The translations under genes were made by a program, and so were the position numbers. The notes under the pieces were generated by a model. The model ran no database searches, was not told the DNA's origin, and worked only from the letters and a program-made list of their open reading frames with translations. From Myxococcaceae bacterium (GTDB taxonomy: Bacteria; Myxococcota; Myxococcia; Myxococcales; Myxococcaceae), in the NCBI GenBank assembly GCA_016793095.1, contig JAEUJQ010000083.1, positions 1 through 64,000 on the forward strand: a stretch of 64,000 nt of DNA. The letters run 5' to 3'. Position 1 is the first letter of the stretch. Every line of letters starts with the position of its first letter. This document shows positions 9,142-17,666 of this stretch, one piece after another.

Positions 9142-9870
9142 GTGGCGACCCGGAAGGTGACGAAGCTGCCGAGGAGTGAGCGCGAGGCCGAGCGGCGCAA
9201 GACGATCTTGCGCGCCGCCGTCGAGGTCTTCTCGCGCAAGGGCTACCAGGGCTGCCGCATCGCCGACGTCGCGAAGGAAGCGGGCGTCGCCTACGGCCTC
9301 GTCTACCACTACTTCAAGGACAAGGATGAGCTGCTGGGCTCGGTCTTCGAGAGCGGGTGGAGCGCGTTCCTCTCGCGTGTGGCCGCGGCCCTGTCGCACG
9401 AGTCCGACTTCGAGGCGAAGGTGCGCAGCGTGGTGCACGTCGCGTTCGAGGCGTACCGGCGCGACCCGCGCGGCGTGAAGGTGCTGATCCTCGAGGTGGG
9501 CCGCAGCCCGTCGGGCGGCGCCGTCAACCGCGGCGGCGCCTTCACCAACGTGATCGAGCTCGCGGCTGGCGTCTTCGCCCACGCGCAGCAGCAGGGCGAG
9601 CTGCCCGCGCACCTCGAGCCGAAGCTGGCCGCGGCGCTGTTCTTCGGCTCCATCGAGATGGCGCTCACGCTGTTCGTGGTCGGGCTGCTCGAGCGGCGCG
9701 ACGACGTGCTCGATCGTGCGCGCGACCAGGTGGTCGAGACGTTCCTCCGCGGCGTCGAGCACGCGAGGCCCAGCCCGGGCGCGGCGGCCGTCGAGGCGAA
9801 CCCCAGCGAGGCAGCTCCATGGACCAGCGCGAAGTCCGGTACGAAGTCGAGGGTGGCACGGCGAGACTGA
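9142..9870 (+). CDS. TetR-family transcriptional regulator
   Basis: A 242-residue regulator read from the GTG at 9142 (an upstream in-frame ATG at 9082 would include a palindromic operator). Residues about 15-65 form the TetR DNA-binding domain: RRKTILRAAVEVFSRKGYQG, then IADVAKEAGVAYGLVYHYFK, a textbook helix-turn-helix with the YHYF signature. The rest is the helical ligand-binding domain. The last 52 bases overlap the next gene, an enoyl-CoA hydratase, in another frame. This linkage suggests regulation of fatty-acid or acyl-CoA metabolism, as for FadR/PsrA-type TetR proteins; the ligand is not known. Confidence 0.9.
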   Translation: MATRKVTKLPRSEREAERRKTILRAAVEVFSRKGYQGCRIADVAKEAGVAYGLVYHYFKDKDELLGSVFESGWSAFLSRVAAALSHESDFEAKVRSVVHVAFEAYRRDPRGVKVLILEVGRSPSGGAVNRGGAFTNVIELAAGVFAHAQQQGELPAHLEPKLAAALFFGSIEMALTLFVVGLLERRDDVLDRARDQVVETFLRGVEHARPSPGAAAVEANPSEAAPWTSAKSGTKSRVARRD

Positions 9871-10598
9871 CGATCGATCGGGAGGCAGCGCGGAACGCCC
9901 TCTCGCCGCTCGTGGTGAAGCAGCTGTTCGAGGGCCTCGAGCAGGCCGACGCGGATCCAGCCGTGCGGTGCCTGGTGCTGACGGGCGCCGGCTCGCGGGT
10001 GTTCTGCGCAGGCGGCGATCTCGGCGGCATGACGGGCGACGGCTTCCTCTCGAGCCACGAAGGGCGGCGCGGCTACGGCCTGCTGCTGCAGCGCTTCCAG
10101 CAGGTGAAGAAGCCCACCATCGCGCGGGTGAACGGGCACGCGCTCGCCGGCGGGCTGGGCCTCGTCCTGGCGTGCGATCTCGCCGTCGCGTCGGCCGAGG
10201 CCGGGTTCGGCACGCCCGAGATCGATCGCGGCCTCTTCCCGATGATGCTGATGGCGCTCTTGCAGCGTCACCTCGGTCGCAAGCGCTCCCTCGAGCTGGT
10301 GCTGACGGGCGAGCGGCTGACGGCGCAGCAGGCGGTCGAGTGGGGCCTGGTGAACCGGGTCGTGCCCGCGGCGGAGCTCGACGCGGCGACGAAGGCCCTG
10401 GCCGACAAGCTCGCCGGCAAGAGCCAGGCGATCCTGGGGCTGGGCCGGCGCTCCTTCTTCACCGCCGAGGATCTGCCGCTCGCCCAGGCCGTCGAGTTCC
10501 TCTCGGGCCAGCTCTCGCTCAACGTGCTCACCGAGGACGCGGCCGAGGGCGTGACGGCCTTCCTCGAGAAGCGCGCGCCGAAGTGGAACGATCGCTGA
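9819..10598 (+). CDS. Enoyl-CoA hydratase/isomerase family protein
   Basis: A 259-residue crotonase-fold protein. The start MDQREVRYEVEGGTARLTI is typical of the family and has GAGG seven bases upstream, although it lies inside the end of the TetR gene. The oxyanion-hole segments are VFCAGGDLGGM and GHALAGGLGLVLACDLAVAS. A catalytic-type Glu lies in FGTPEIDRGLFP, followed by ELVLTGERLTAQQAVEWGLVNRVVP. It probably hydrates or isomerises an enoyl-CoA in fatty-acid or amino-acid breakdown. The exact substrate cannot be read from the sequence. Its stop abuts the end of the convergent M23 peptidase gene with no gap. Confidence 0.88.
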   Translation: MDQREVRYEVEGGTARLTIDREAARNALSPLVVKQLFEGLEQADADPAVRCLVLTGAGSRVFCAGGDLGGMTGDGFLSSHEGRRGYGLLLQRFQQVKKPTIARVNGHALAGGLGLVLACDLAVASAEAGFGTPEIDRGLFPMMLMALLQRHLGRKRSLELVLTGERLTAQQAVEWGLVNRVVPAAELDAATKALADKLAGKSQAILGLGRRSFFTAEDLPLAQAVEFLSGQLSLNVLTEDAAEGVTAFLEKRAPKWNDR

Positions 10599-11489
10599 TC
10601 ACCCACCCGAAGGCGCCACGTCCACCAGCGGGCGCTCGGGGGTCGGCAGGGCAGGGGAGAGCTCGAAGAACCTGAGCGACAAGAGGCTCGCTGGGTCCAC
10701 CCAGCGCCCGTCCAGCTTCACGCCGAAGTGCAGGTGCGGCCCGGTCACCCGCCCGGTCTTTCCGACGCGCCCGATCAGCTGACCAGGGCTCACCCGGTCG
10801 CCCTCCTTCACCTCGAACTTCGAGAGGTGGAAGTACGCGGTGAAGAGCCGCCCGCCGTGGTGGATCAACACGGTGTTTCCCGAGGCGAAGCAGTCGCGCA
10901 CCATCACCACCTCGCCGGCGTTCGCCGCCGTGATCGGATCGCCCGTGTTGCCGTCGAGATCCATGCCGAAGTGCTGGCTCTTCTTCTTGCCGTTCATCAG
11001 GCGCAGATCGCCGAAGGGCGCGGTGATCTCGATGGGCCTGGGCCAGCGGAAGTCCTCGGAGAACAGCCACGGCTCGAGCTCGACGCCGAAGGCCTCGTCG
11101 AACGCCTTCGAGTCACGCGCGCTGCGCAGCTGCTCCGCGCGGGAGGGGCTGGTGAACTTCTTCGCCACCTTGAGCTCGCGCCTGGGCCACTTCGGATCGA
11201 CGAGCTCGAGCACGCCGGTGATCGTCGTCTCCTCGCCGCCGTCGGGTACGAGCTGCACCTCGAGCGTTCGGACGCCGAGCGACGCCTCGACCGACAGCGC
11301 CACCAGGGCCTGGAAGCCGTCAGCGATGGGCAGGAAGTCGAGGGTCTGCGGGCCGAGGGTGCCCGAGGGCGTGCGGGTGACGCCGAGCACGGTGATGAGC
11401 ACGGCGTCTCCGGGGCGCGCCACGCCAGGCTGCAGGTGCACCGAGGCGACCTGCAACAGCCCGACGAGGGTAGCGCCGAGGAGCGTCAC
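10599..11489 (-). CDS. M23-family peptidoglycan endopeptidase
   Basis: A 296-residue protein starting at GTG (11489). A short hydrophobic N-terminus (LLGATLVGLLQVASVHL) suggests export. Residues about 20-110 look like a beta domain. The LytM/M23 metallopeptidase domain occupies the C-terminal half: SQHFGMDLDG holds the first zinc ligands (His and Asp), GNTVLIHHGG and the later HLHFG motif hold the remaining His residues, so the active site is complete. It would cleave peptide cross-links of peptidoglycan. It begins four bases after the upstream lipoprotein gene ends, so the two are probably one transcript. Its 3' end touches the convergent enoyl-CoA hydratase gene. Confidence 0.88.
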   Translation of the reverse strand: MTLLGATLVGLLQVASVHLQPGVARPGDAVLITVLGVTRTPSGTLGPQTLDFLPIADGFQALVALSVEASLGVRTLEVQLVPDGGEETTITGVLELVDPKWPRRELKVAKKFTSPSRAEQLRSARDSKAFDEAFGVELEPWLFSEDFRWPRPIEITAPFGDLRLMNGKKKSQHFGMDLDGNTGDPITAANAGEVVMVRDCFASGNTVLIHHGGRLFTAYFHLSKFEVKEGDRVSPGQLIGRVGKTGRVTGPHLHFGVKLDGRWVDPASLLSLRFFELSPALPTPERPLVDVAPSGG

Positions 11490-11492
11490 GGC

Positions 11493-13076
11493 TCAGGGCA
11501 GGATGGTGGGCGTGCCGTCGCGCTGTCCAGTGAAGGGCACTCCCCAGATCGTCTGGTAGCCGCCCTGGCCCGCGCCGACGAGCGGCAGCACCACTCTCGC
11601 CTGCGTACCCGACGGCAGCCCCATGAACGGCAGGCCCGTGATGGGGCCCGAGAAGCGGCGGGTGTAGCCCGAGGCGAGGCACGCGAACTGGCTCGTCATC
11701 GGGTCGATCGTCGGCTCGTCCTCCGAGAACGAGAAGCCGCTCGAGCTGCCGAACTCGCCCGGGTCCATCGCGCTCACGCCCCCCATCATGTTGAGGTCGG
11801 CGTTCCACTGGAAGAAGCCGTTGGTGGACACGCGCTTGAGCGGCACGTCGAAGGTGATGATCATGCGATCGCCGTTCTGGATGCTGCTCGTCGGGTTCAT
11901 CGGTGACCGCCGGATCGAGAAGGCCGCGGCCATGGGCGCCCTGGGCACGGTGAGATCGCCGCCGAAGACGAAGCCCACGAACGAAGAGGTCTGCGTGCCG
12001 CCGCCAGCCTCGGTGCCCGTCACGCGGATGAGCAGGTTGTGCTTGTCGCCCAGCGTCCACCCGTTTCCGCCGGCGGTGATCTGCAGCACGTTGCCCTTCA
12101 ACACGACGTTCGTGTTCACCACCGTCGAGCAGTCCTCCTGCGTCGCGCGGACGAGCAGCGAGCGCTCGTTGACGGGCTGATCGAAGACGACCCACACGGT
12201 CTCGGTGGGCTTGAGCATGTTGCGCACTGGCGACAGCACCGGGGCCGGTCGCAGGCTCTCGATGTTGGTCGCGACGATCGCGGGCGCCCCGGTCGCGCGG
12301 TTGTCCCCGAGGCGGATGGTGGGGACGCCGGTGGTGAAGAGATCGCGGCCCGAGCGCGCGTCGACGGTGCCGTTGAACTCGTTGTCGCCATCGCCGTCTT
12401 CATCGAGGCCGGCGATCACGAGCGTGTAGTTCGGCCCGGTCCCGCTCGTGCGGGCGAGCTCGGCTGGCGAGGGCACGTTGGAGAAGGTGAGCGTGCCCGA
12501 GTCGTCGGCCTGACCCTCGAACGACAGCTGGCCGAGCGGGGCGCCGAAGCCGGTGCCGGTGCTGAGCTGGAAGCCGGCCGGGTTGACCTCGAGCAGGGCC
12601 CGCACGCCGCGCGCCGGTCGCCCGTTCGCGAGCTGCACCTGGTAGCGCACCATGCCGTTGAGCTCGACGAGGCTGACGACGCCGACGCTGGCGTTGCCGT
12701 CGTTCAGGGGCACGTTGCCGCCGCTGACCGGCACGGTCGCCGGCAGCCGCACCGAGCCGAAGCCGTCCTTCGAGATGATGAGCTGCCCGGTCGAGCCCGC
12801 GGGCACGTTGGTGAAGCGGAAGGCGCCGTCGCCAGCGGTCTTGAGGGCGCTGGTGAAGCCCGAGCCGAGGACGAGCAGCGCGCTCACGTCAGCGAGGGGC
12901 TCGAACTTCGTGTTGGTGACGAGGCCGGTGATCGAGCCGGTCGGGTTCGACGGCGCGACCTGGGTGACGGTGTTGGGCGTGCGGATTCCGTCAGCGATGC
13001 CGTCCTTGTTGAGGTCGGCGACGGGCGGCGAGCAGGCGAGGGCCGCCAGCGAGAGCAGGGCGATCGTGCGGTTCAT
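11493..13076 (-). CDS. Lipoprotein with carboxypeptidase-regulatory-like and Ig-like domains
   Basis: A 527-residue lipoprotein. The ATG at 13076 is chosen because AAGGAG precedes it and MNRTIALLSLAALAC is a lipobox; nine upstream in-frame codons are probably not translated. Residues about 40-125 resemble a carboxypeptidase-regulatory-like fold (TGSITGLVTNTKFEPLADVS, DGAFRFTNVPAGSTGQLIIS). Residues about 280-370 resemble an SbsA/Big_5 Ig-like domain (LKPTETVWVVFDQPVNERSL), repeated again further on (NGDRMIITFDVPLKRVSTNG). Such proteins are common surface lipoproteins in myxobacteria. It is followed within four bases by the M23 peptidase gene. No enzyme motif is seen. Confidence 0.72.
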   Translation of the reverse strand: MNRTIALLSLAALACSPPVADLNKDGIADGIRTPNTVTQVAPSNPTGSITGLVTNTKFEPLADVSALLVLGSGFTSALKTAGDGAFRFTNVPAGSTGQLIISKDGFGSVRLPATVPVSGGNVPLNDGNASVGVVSLVELNGMVRYQVQLANGRPARGVRALLEVNPAGFQLSTGTGFGAPLGQLSFEGQADDSGTLTFSNVPSPAELARTSGTGPNYTLVIAGLDEDGDGDNEFNGTVDARSGRDLFTTGVPTIRLGDNRATGAPAIVATNIESLRPAPVLSPVRNMLKPTETVWVVFDQPVNERSLLVRATQEDCSTVVNTNVVLKGNVLQITAGGNGWTLGDKHNLLIRVTGTEAGGGTQTSSFVGFVFGGDLTVPRAPMAAAFSIRRSPMNPTSSIQNGDRMIITFDVPLKRVSTNGFFQWNADLNMMGGVSAMDPGEFGSSSGFSFSEDEPTIDPMTSQFACLASGYTRRFSGPITGLPFMGLPSGTQARVVLPLVGAGQGGYQTIWGVPFTGQRDGTPTILP

Positions 13077-13147
13077 GAGGGCTCCTTGGGGGATGAGCGC
13101 CACTTTGTCCGCCGGGAGACGCTCGTCAAGCTTCGCTCCGCCACCGC

Positions 13148-14404
13148 ATGTCAGCGTATGCTGCGCCGGTGCGAACAGACCGATGGGTAGTGGTACTGGC
13201 AGTCGCGCTGCTCCTGGCGGGTGCGTTCGTGGCCTGCGGTGGCTCGAACGAAGGGCAGCTCACGCCGACCGGCGGAGAGCTGTGCGACACCGAGCGGCGA
13301 ATCTGTCTCGAGGTGCCGCCGCAGGGCGTTGCCGAGGCGACGAACTTCCGCATCACGTACCCCTCGTCGGATCGGCCGGGCGGCCAGGTGAGCGAGGTCT
13401 GGGACATCGAGGCCGTCGATCGCGAGGAGTTCCGCTTCCTCAAGCCCGCCATCGTGCGCATCAAGCTGAGCGCCGTGGACATGACGAACGTGCGCGACGA
13501 GCAGAAGCTCCGGGTTGCCGCGTCCCGCGATGGGAACTGGGAGGTGCTGGGCGACCTCTTCTTCGATCGGGTGCGCAACGAGATCCGCGGCACCACGCTG
13601 CTCCTGCGTACGTCGCGCCTCAAGCGGGCGGTGTCGGCCTTCACGGTGCTGCTGTCCGATCGCAACCCTGACGGCGGGATCCCGACCGAGACCGACGCCG
13701 GTCCGCTGCCTGATAGTGGCACCATCTACATCCCACCGGTGCCTGATGGCGGGTACGGCGGCGGTCGCGCTGGCGGCGCGGCTGGAGGTGGCATGGGCGG
13801 CGGCTCGGCTGGAGGAGCGGCTGGTGGAGGGGCTGCCGGAGGCACCGCGGGCGGCGCGGCGGGAGGCTCCGCGGGTGGTGCAGGGGGAGGCTCCGCTGGT
13901 GGCGCGGCGGGAGGCTCCGCTGGTGGCGCAGCTGGTGGCGCGGCGGGAGGCTCCGCAGGTGGCGCAGCTGGTGGCTCGGCGGGAGGCGCGGCTGGTGGCT
14001 CGGCTGGAGGCGCGGCTGGTGGCTCGGCGGGAGGCGCGGCTGGTGGCTCGGCGGGCGGCGCGGCTGGTGGCTCGGCGGGCGGCGCGGCGGGCGGCGCGGC
14101 TGGCGGGTCGGCTGGCGGCTCGGCAGGCGGGTCGGCCGGTGGCGCGTCAGGCGGCTCAGCCGGCGGCGCCTCAGGCGGTTCAGCCGGCGGTGCGTCTGGC
14201 GGTTCAGCCGGCGGTGCGTCAGGCGGTTCAGCCGGCGGTGCGTCAGGCGGCACGGCGGGTGGCTCGGCAGGTGGGTCGGCAGGTGGCTCGGCAGGTGGGT
14301 CGGCAGGTGGCTCGGCGGGCGGCATGAGTGGCGGCTCGGCTGGTGGATCCGCTGGCGGCGCGGCTGGAGGCGATCCCGACGGTGGCGCTCCAGACGGAGG
14401 GTGA
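13148..14404 (+). CDS. Lipoprotein with a 200-residue Gly/Ala/Ser repeat
   Basis: A 418-residue protein. The start may be the ATG at 13148 or the in-frame GTG at 13169; both give a hydrophobic segment ending in AFVACGG, a probable lipobox. Residues about 40-165 look like a ZU5-like beta domain (CLEVPPQGVAEATNFRITYP, FLKPAIVRIKLSAVDM). From about residue 200 the chain is GGSAGGAAGG-type repeats to the C-terminus, closing with DPDGGAPDGG. The repeat is probably an extended, flexible stalk. The stop overlaps the GTG start of the next lipoprotein gene (GTGA), so they are translationally coupled. Function unknown. Confidence 0.75.
   Translation: MSAYAAPVRTDRWVVVLAVALLLAGAFVACGGSNEGQLTPTGGELCDTERRICLEVPPQGVAEATNFRITYPSSDRPGGQVSEVWDIEAVDREEFRFLKPAIVRIKLSAVDMTNVRDEQKLRVAASRDGNWEVLGDLFFDRVRNEIRGTTLLLRTSRLKRAVSAFTVLLSDRNPDGGIPTETDAGPLPDSGTIYIPPVPDGGYGGGRAGGAAGGGMGGGSAGGAAGGGAAGGTAGGAAGGSAGGAGGGSAGGAAGGSAGGAAGGAAGGSAGGAAGGSAGGAAGGSAGGAAGGSAGGAAGGSAGGAAGGSAGGAAGGAAGGSAGGSAGGSAGGASGGSAGGASGGSAGGASGGSAGGASGGSAGGASGGTAGGSAGGSAGGSAGGSAGGSAGGMSGGSAGGSAGGAAGGDPDGGAPDGG
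13750..14370 (+). repeat. Coding tandem repeat (GGxAGG units)
   Basis: About 600 bases of imperfect 12-18 base units such as ggcggctcggct encode Gly-Gly-Ser-Ala-Gly-Gly and variants. Gly codons differ between blocks (gga and ggt early, ggc later), while neighbouring units are near identical, which suggests local duplication. It is in frame with the lipoprotein gene and has no spacers, so it is not a CRISPR array. Confidence 0.85.
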
Positions 14405-15708
14405 TCGTGCACCACTCGCGGGCGTGGCTGTGGGCTGGCATGGGCGCCTTCGCCGTCGGCGTGGTGTTTGCGTGCGGCGCTGACAAGGAAGTCGCTCCTG
14501 CGCCGGCCGTGCCGCAGATGCAGCAGTGCCGGCGGTTCGAGGAGTTGATGCCGCGCTTCGTGGGCGCGATCTCGACGGGGAAGACCCAGAACCTGAAGAC
14601 CGTCGTCGAGAACCAGCTGCTCAAGACGCCACGCGAGGACGTGCCGCCGCCGCTCAACGACGTGCTGCGCATCATCTTCGTCACCCTCAACGCGCTCGCG
14701 TCGAAGCCGCCGGAGCCCGGGGGCACGAAGGACAACTACTGCGCTCCCGCGAACATGCCGCCGCCGCTGAACCTGGCGAACGAGGTGTGCGAGCTGCGCC
14801 GCGCGCTGGACACGCTCGTGCACCAGGGGAAGGGGCTCGAGGCCCTCGCCGTCATCGAGCCGCAGCTGCAGGGCATCCTCGACTACATGACGGGCACCGG
14901 CACCTCGTCGGACAAGCAGCCCCACTACGAGGTCGCGGCCGCGTTCTCGAACCTGTGCGCCAACACCGCCCAGTGCCAGCTCACGAACGGGCTCGATCTG
15001 ATCATCGCCTTCACCGACTTCTCGAACACGCCCGCTGGTCGCAAGCTGGTCCAGGATCTCAACACCCTGGGCACGAAGGGCAGCCTCACGGCGTTCCTCG
15101 CCCCCCAGAACCTCTCGGAGGACGGCTTCGTCGCGATCTCGCGGGCGCTGATCCCCGCGGTGCAGGCCGCCGATCCGCAGGCGCTCCAGTCAGCGTTCGA
15201 TCAGCTGCCGCTCTCGCCCGAGCTCAAGGCCGACCTGGGCCCGATCGTCGAGGACCTGAAGGTGATCCTCCAGCAGCCGGCCATCGTCGAGCCGATGCGC
15301 AAAGCCCTCAACTGCATCACCGTGGCGGATCGCAACTCCGACATCGTGCGCATGCTGTACCGCCTCGCGATTCGCGACATGCGCCCCGAGTTCGGCGTCA
15401 CGCGCCTGTCGCAGATCTTCAAGCAGCTTCAGGACGTCGATCAGCGGGGCTCGCTCATCTTCCTCGCGAACACGCTCGCGAAGGCCGTCCGCAGCGACGA
15501 GACCGCGATCACCTCGGCCGCCAGCACCTGCAAGACGCTCTTGTCCACCGCGGTGCCGCCGGGCCAGTCCCAGTCGAACGCTCAGCTCGCGCTGCCGGTC
15601 GTCGCCGAGCTCACGCGCAACGGCCTCGTGCAGGAGGGGATCTGCGCGATCGATACCCTGCTGTTCGGGTGCTCCGGCGGCCCCCAACCTGCGTGCCCGA
15701 TGCGGTAG
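14401..15708 (+). CDS. Helical lipoprotein of unknown function
   Basis: A 435-residue protein starting at GTG (14401), which overlaps the previous stop as GTGA. The N-terminus has a membrane segment ending in GVVFACGAD, a probable lipobox. The rest appears mostly helical, with many Leu-rich stretches (AQNLSEDGFVAISRALIPA, KADLGPIVEDLKVILQQ) and paired Cys residues (LCANTAQC, CSGGPQPAC), which may form disulfides outside the cytoplasm. I do not recognise a family. Coupling to the Gly-rich lipoprotein suggests the two act together at the envelope. Confidence 0.65.
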   Translation: MIVHHSRAWLWAGMGAFAVGVVFACGADKEVAPAPAVPQMQQCRRFEELMPRFVGAISTGKTQNLKTVVENQLLKTPREDVPPPLNDVLRIIFVTLNALASKPPEPGGTKDNYCAPANMPPPLNLANEVCELRRALDTLVHQGKGLEALAVIEPQLQGILDYMTGTGTSSDKQPHYEVAAAFSNLCANTAQCQLTNGLDLIIAFTDFSNTPAGRKLVQDLNTLGTKGSLTAFLAPQNLSEDGFVAISRALIPAVQAADPQALQSAFDQLPLSPELKADLGPIVEDLKVILQQPAIVEPMRKALNCITVADRNSDIVRMLYRLAIRDMRPEFGVTRLSQIFKQLQDVDQRGSLIFLANTLAKAVRSDETAITSAASTCKTLLSTAVPPGQSQSNAQLALPVVAELTRNGLVQEGICAIDTLLFGCSGGPQPACPMR

Positions 15709-15742
15709 ATCGTCTTCCCGTCACCCCACCCCCGGAGATCCC

Positions 15743-16357
15743 ATGCTTCGCACCTTTCTGATGTCCCTCACCCTCGTCGTCGTCACTGGCTGTGGCAAGG
15801 CCGCGCTCCAGATGAACAAAGAGCAGGCCGCCGAGTACGCCACCCGCATGTCGCGGCTGTCGGGCAGCGCGGCGTTCAAGGCCGCCACGCCCGCCGACAC
15901 GATCATCAACGCCAGCGCGCGCTGCGAGGAGGGCGGCACCGTCGGCGTCAGCGTCACCGCGAGCTCGTCGCAGATGGGCATGACGGGCAGCGCGTCGGTC
16001 TCGTTCTCCGTCACCGGCAACGCGTGCAAGTACAAGACGGACGACGGCCGCATCTGGACGATGAACGGCGGCCCGATCACCTCGACCTACTCGGCGACCG
16101 GCACGAGCTCGGGGATGAACACGGCGATGCTTGCGCTCGCGGTGAACATGAACGGCGGGCCGATCACCGTCGAGACCGACACCGAGCGCGGGTCGATCAA
16201 GTACGACAACCTGAAGGTGACGACGAACATCGACACCTCCAACAACAGCTTCCGCATGCGGGCCAGCATCACGGGCTCGATGACGGTCGACGGCGTCACC
16301 TACACCTACAACAACGACTCCTACGACTTCCGTTACACCATCGACCTGAACCCGTGA
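15743..16357 (+). CDS. Small lipoprotein of unknown function
   Basis: A 204-residue lipoprotein with lipobox LTLVVVTGC and GGAG six bases before the ATG. After a short helical part (MNKEQAAEYATRMSRLSGSA), the chain is Ser/Thr-rich and beta-like (VGVSVTASSSQMGMTGSASVSFSV, then INIDTS-type strands to the end). No family is recognised. It lies 34 bases after the preceding lipoprotein gene and is probably in the same transcript. Its 3' end is 15 bases from the end of the convergent M28 peptidase gene. Confidence 0.65.
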   Translation: MLRTFLMSLTLVVVTGCGKAALQMNKEQAAEYATRMSRLSGSAAFKAATPADTIINASARCEEGGTVGVSVTASSSQMGMTGSASVSFSVTGNACKYKTDDGRIWTMNGGPITSTYSATGTSSGMNTAMLALAVNMNGGPITVETDTERGSIKYDNLKVTTNIDTSNNSFRMRASITGSMTVDGVTYTYNNDSYDFRYTIDLNP

Positions 16358-16372
16358 GCGGTTCGCGAAGCC

Positions 16373-17599
16373 TCACGCCCGCGCCAGGCGGAGGATGAGG
16401 CCCTCGGCGAAGGCGATGCTGCGCTCCAGCTCGGCGGGATCGAGGTGACGCCAGGTGTCGGTGGGCCAGTGGTAGTTGCGGGGCGCGCCGATGACGGGGT
16501 CGATGCATGTCAGCGTGACCGCGGGGAAGCCACGCACGAGGAAGGGCAGGGCGTCGGTGGCGCCTGACGGGATGACGTACGTGGTGACCGGCGGCTGATC
16601 GGGTCGCGCGTCGTTCTCGGCCTTCACCGCGTCCTTCAGGGACGGCGCGATGGGGATCGGCCACAGCTCACCCTCTTCGAGGATCCGCAGCGTACCGGCC
16701 GCGAGCCCGTCGAGCCCGAGCACGATGGTGTCTTGCGGCGTCCACTCCCGGGTCTTCATCACCTGCTCGGCGAGCCGGAGCGCGCCCCCGGTCCCGGCCT
16801 CCTCCGCCCCCGAGATGACGATGACGAGCTCGACGTCGTCAGGCAGCGTCTCCTCGAGGCGATAGGCGAGCTCGACGCAGCCGGTGCAGCCCGAGAGGTT
16901 GTCGCCCGCGCCCGGCACCACGCGGTTGCGGAGCACGACGTCGAGGTTCAGCAGGAAGGTCAGCGTCGCGGGGATCGTGATGACGCCGCGAAGCCACGTC
17001 GGCGCGCTCCACACCCCCGCGCCCGCCAGCGCCTCGACGATCGCCATCACCGCGACGCTCGCCGTCGCCAGCCCCAGCTGCTTCTTGAACCACCCGAGGC
17101 CGCGGGGCGGCTGCTTCGTCGCCACCGTGAGGAGCGAGGGGTGGAACATGAGGCCCGTGTAGGCGGCGTCCGAGTGCGCGATGAGCACCACGCGCTTGCG
17201 CCTCGTCCCCTTCGCGGGCCGGGTGGCGAGCAGGTTCTGTGAGTGGATGGACGGGAAGAGGCTGCGGATCAAGAGCGCCCGCCGGTTCGACTCGAGCGCG
17301 TAGGACAGCGCGACCAGCGCGTGCAGCGCCGCGCCGACGAACGGCGCCGTGAGGCCGACGCCCGTCGCCAGCGCCGCGAGGCCGAAGTGCACCATGAGGT
17401 TCGCGTACAGGCTCTGGCTCCATCGGAAGGGTCGCCAGTCGAGCTGGTAGCCCAGGCTGGCGAGCTCACGCCCGAGCAGCTCCTGCGCCGCCTTCTCCGT
17501 CGGCGTGCCGGTGAGGCGGCGCCCGAGCTCTTCGATGGCTCGAATGCGCTCGAGGGGCGTCTGGCGGCTCGGGGCCTGCGCGTGCGGTGCGGCAGTCAT
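16373..17599 (-). CDS. Membrane-anchored M28-family metallopeptidase
   Basis: A 408-residue protein read from ATG 17599 (a GTG nine bases upstream is possible). Two hydrophobic segments near residues 70-110 (LMVHFGLAALATGVGLTAP, GAALHALVALSYAL) and another pair near 185-225 make it a membrane protein with the peptidase parts outside or inside the membrane. The M28 zinc sites are visible: His in VVLIAHSDA, the bridging Asp in GAGDNLSG, Glu-Glu in ISGAEEAG, Asp in VLGLDG and His in YHWPTDTWRHL. It probably acts as an aminopeptidase or carboxypeptidase; the substrate is unknown. It lies 67 bases after the TlpA gene on the same strand. Confidence 0.85.
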   Translation of the reverse strand: MTAAPHAQAPSRQTPLERIRAIEELGRRLTGTPTEKAAQELLGRELASLGYQLDWRPFRWSQSLYANLMVHFGLAALATGVGLTAPFVGAALHALVALSYALESNRRALLIRSLFPSIHSQNLLATRPAKGTRRKRVVLIAHSDAAYTGLMFHPSLLTVATKQPPRGLGWFKKQLGLATASVAVMAIVEALAGAGVWSAPTWLRGVITIPATLTFLLNLDVVLRNRVVPGAGDNLSGCTGCVELAYRLEETLPDDVELVIVISGAEEAGTGGALRLAEQVMKTREWTPQDTIVLGLDGLAAGTLRILEEGELWPIPIAPSLKDAVKAENDARPDQPPVTTYVIPSGATDALPFLVRGFPAVTLTCIDPVIGAPRNYHWPTDTWRHLDPAELERSIAFAEGLILRLARA

Positions 17600-17666
17600 C
17601 CGTTGCACATAGCCCGGACCCGCGCACCTCCGGGAGTCGTTCTTCAGGGCGCCCCGAGGCCAGGGC

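Noticed and set aside
13750-14370. Minus-strand Pro/Ala-rich protein across the Gly-rich repeat
   Set aside because: It is the complement of the GGxAGG codons; the plus-strand lipoprotein has a lipobox and neighbour coupling.
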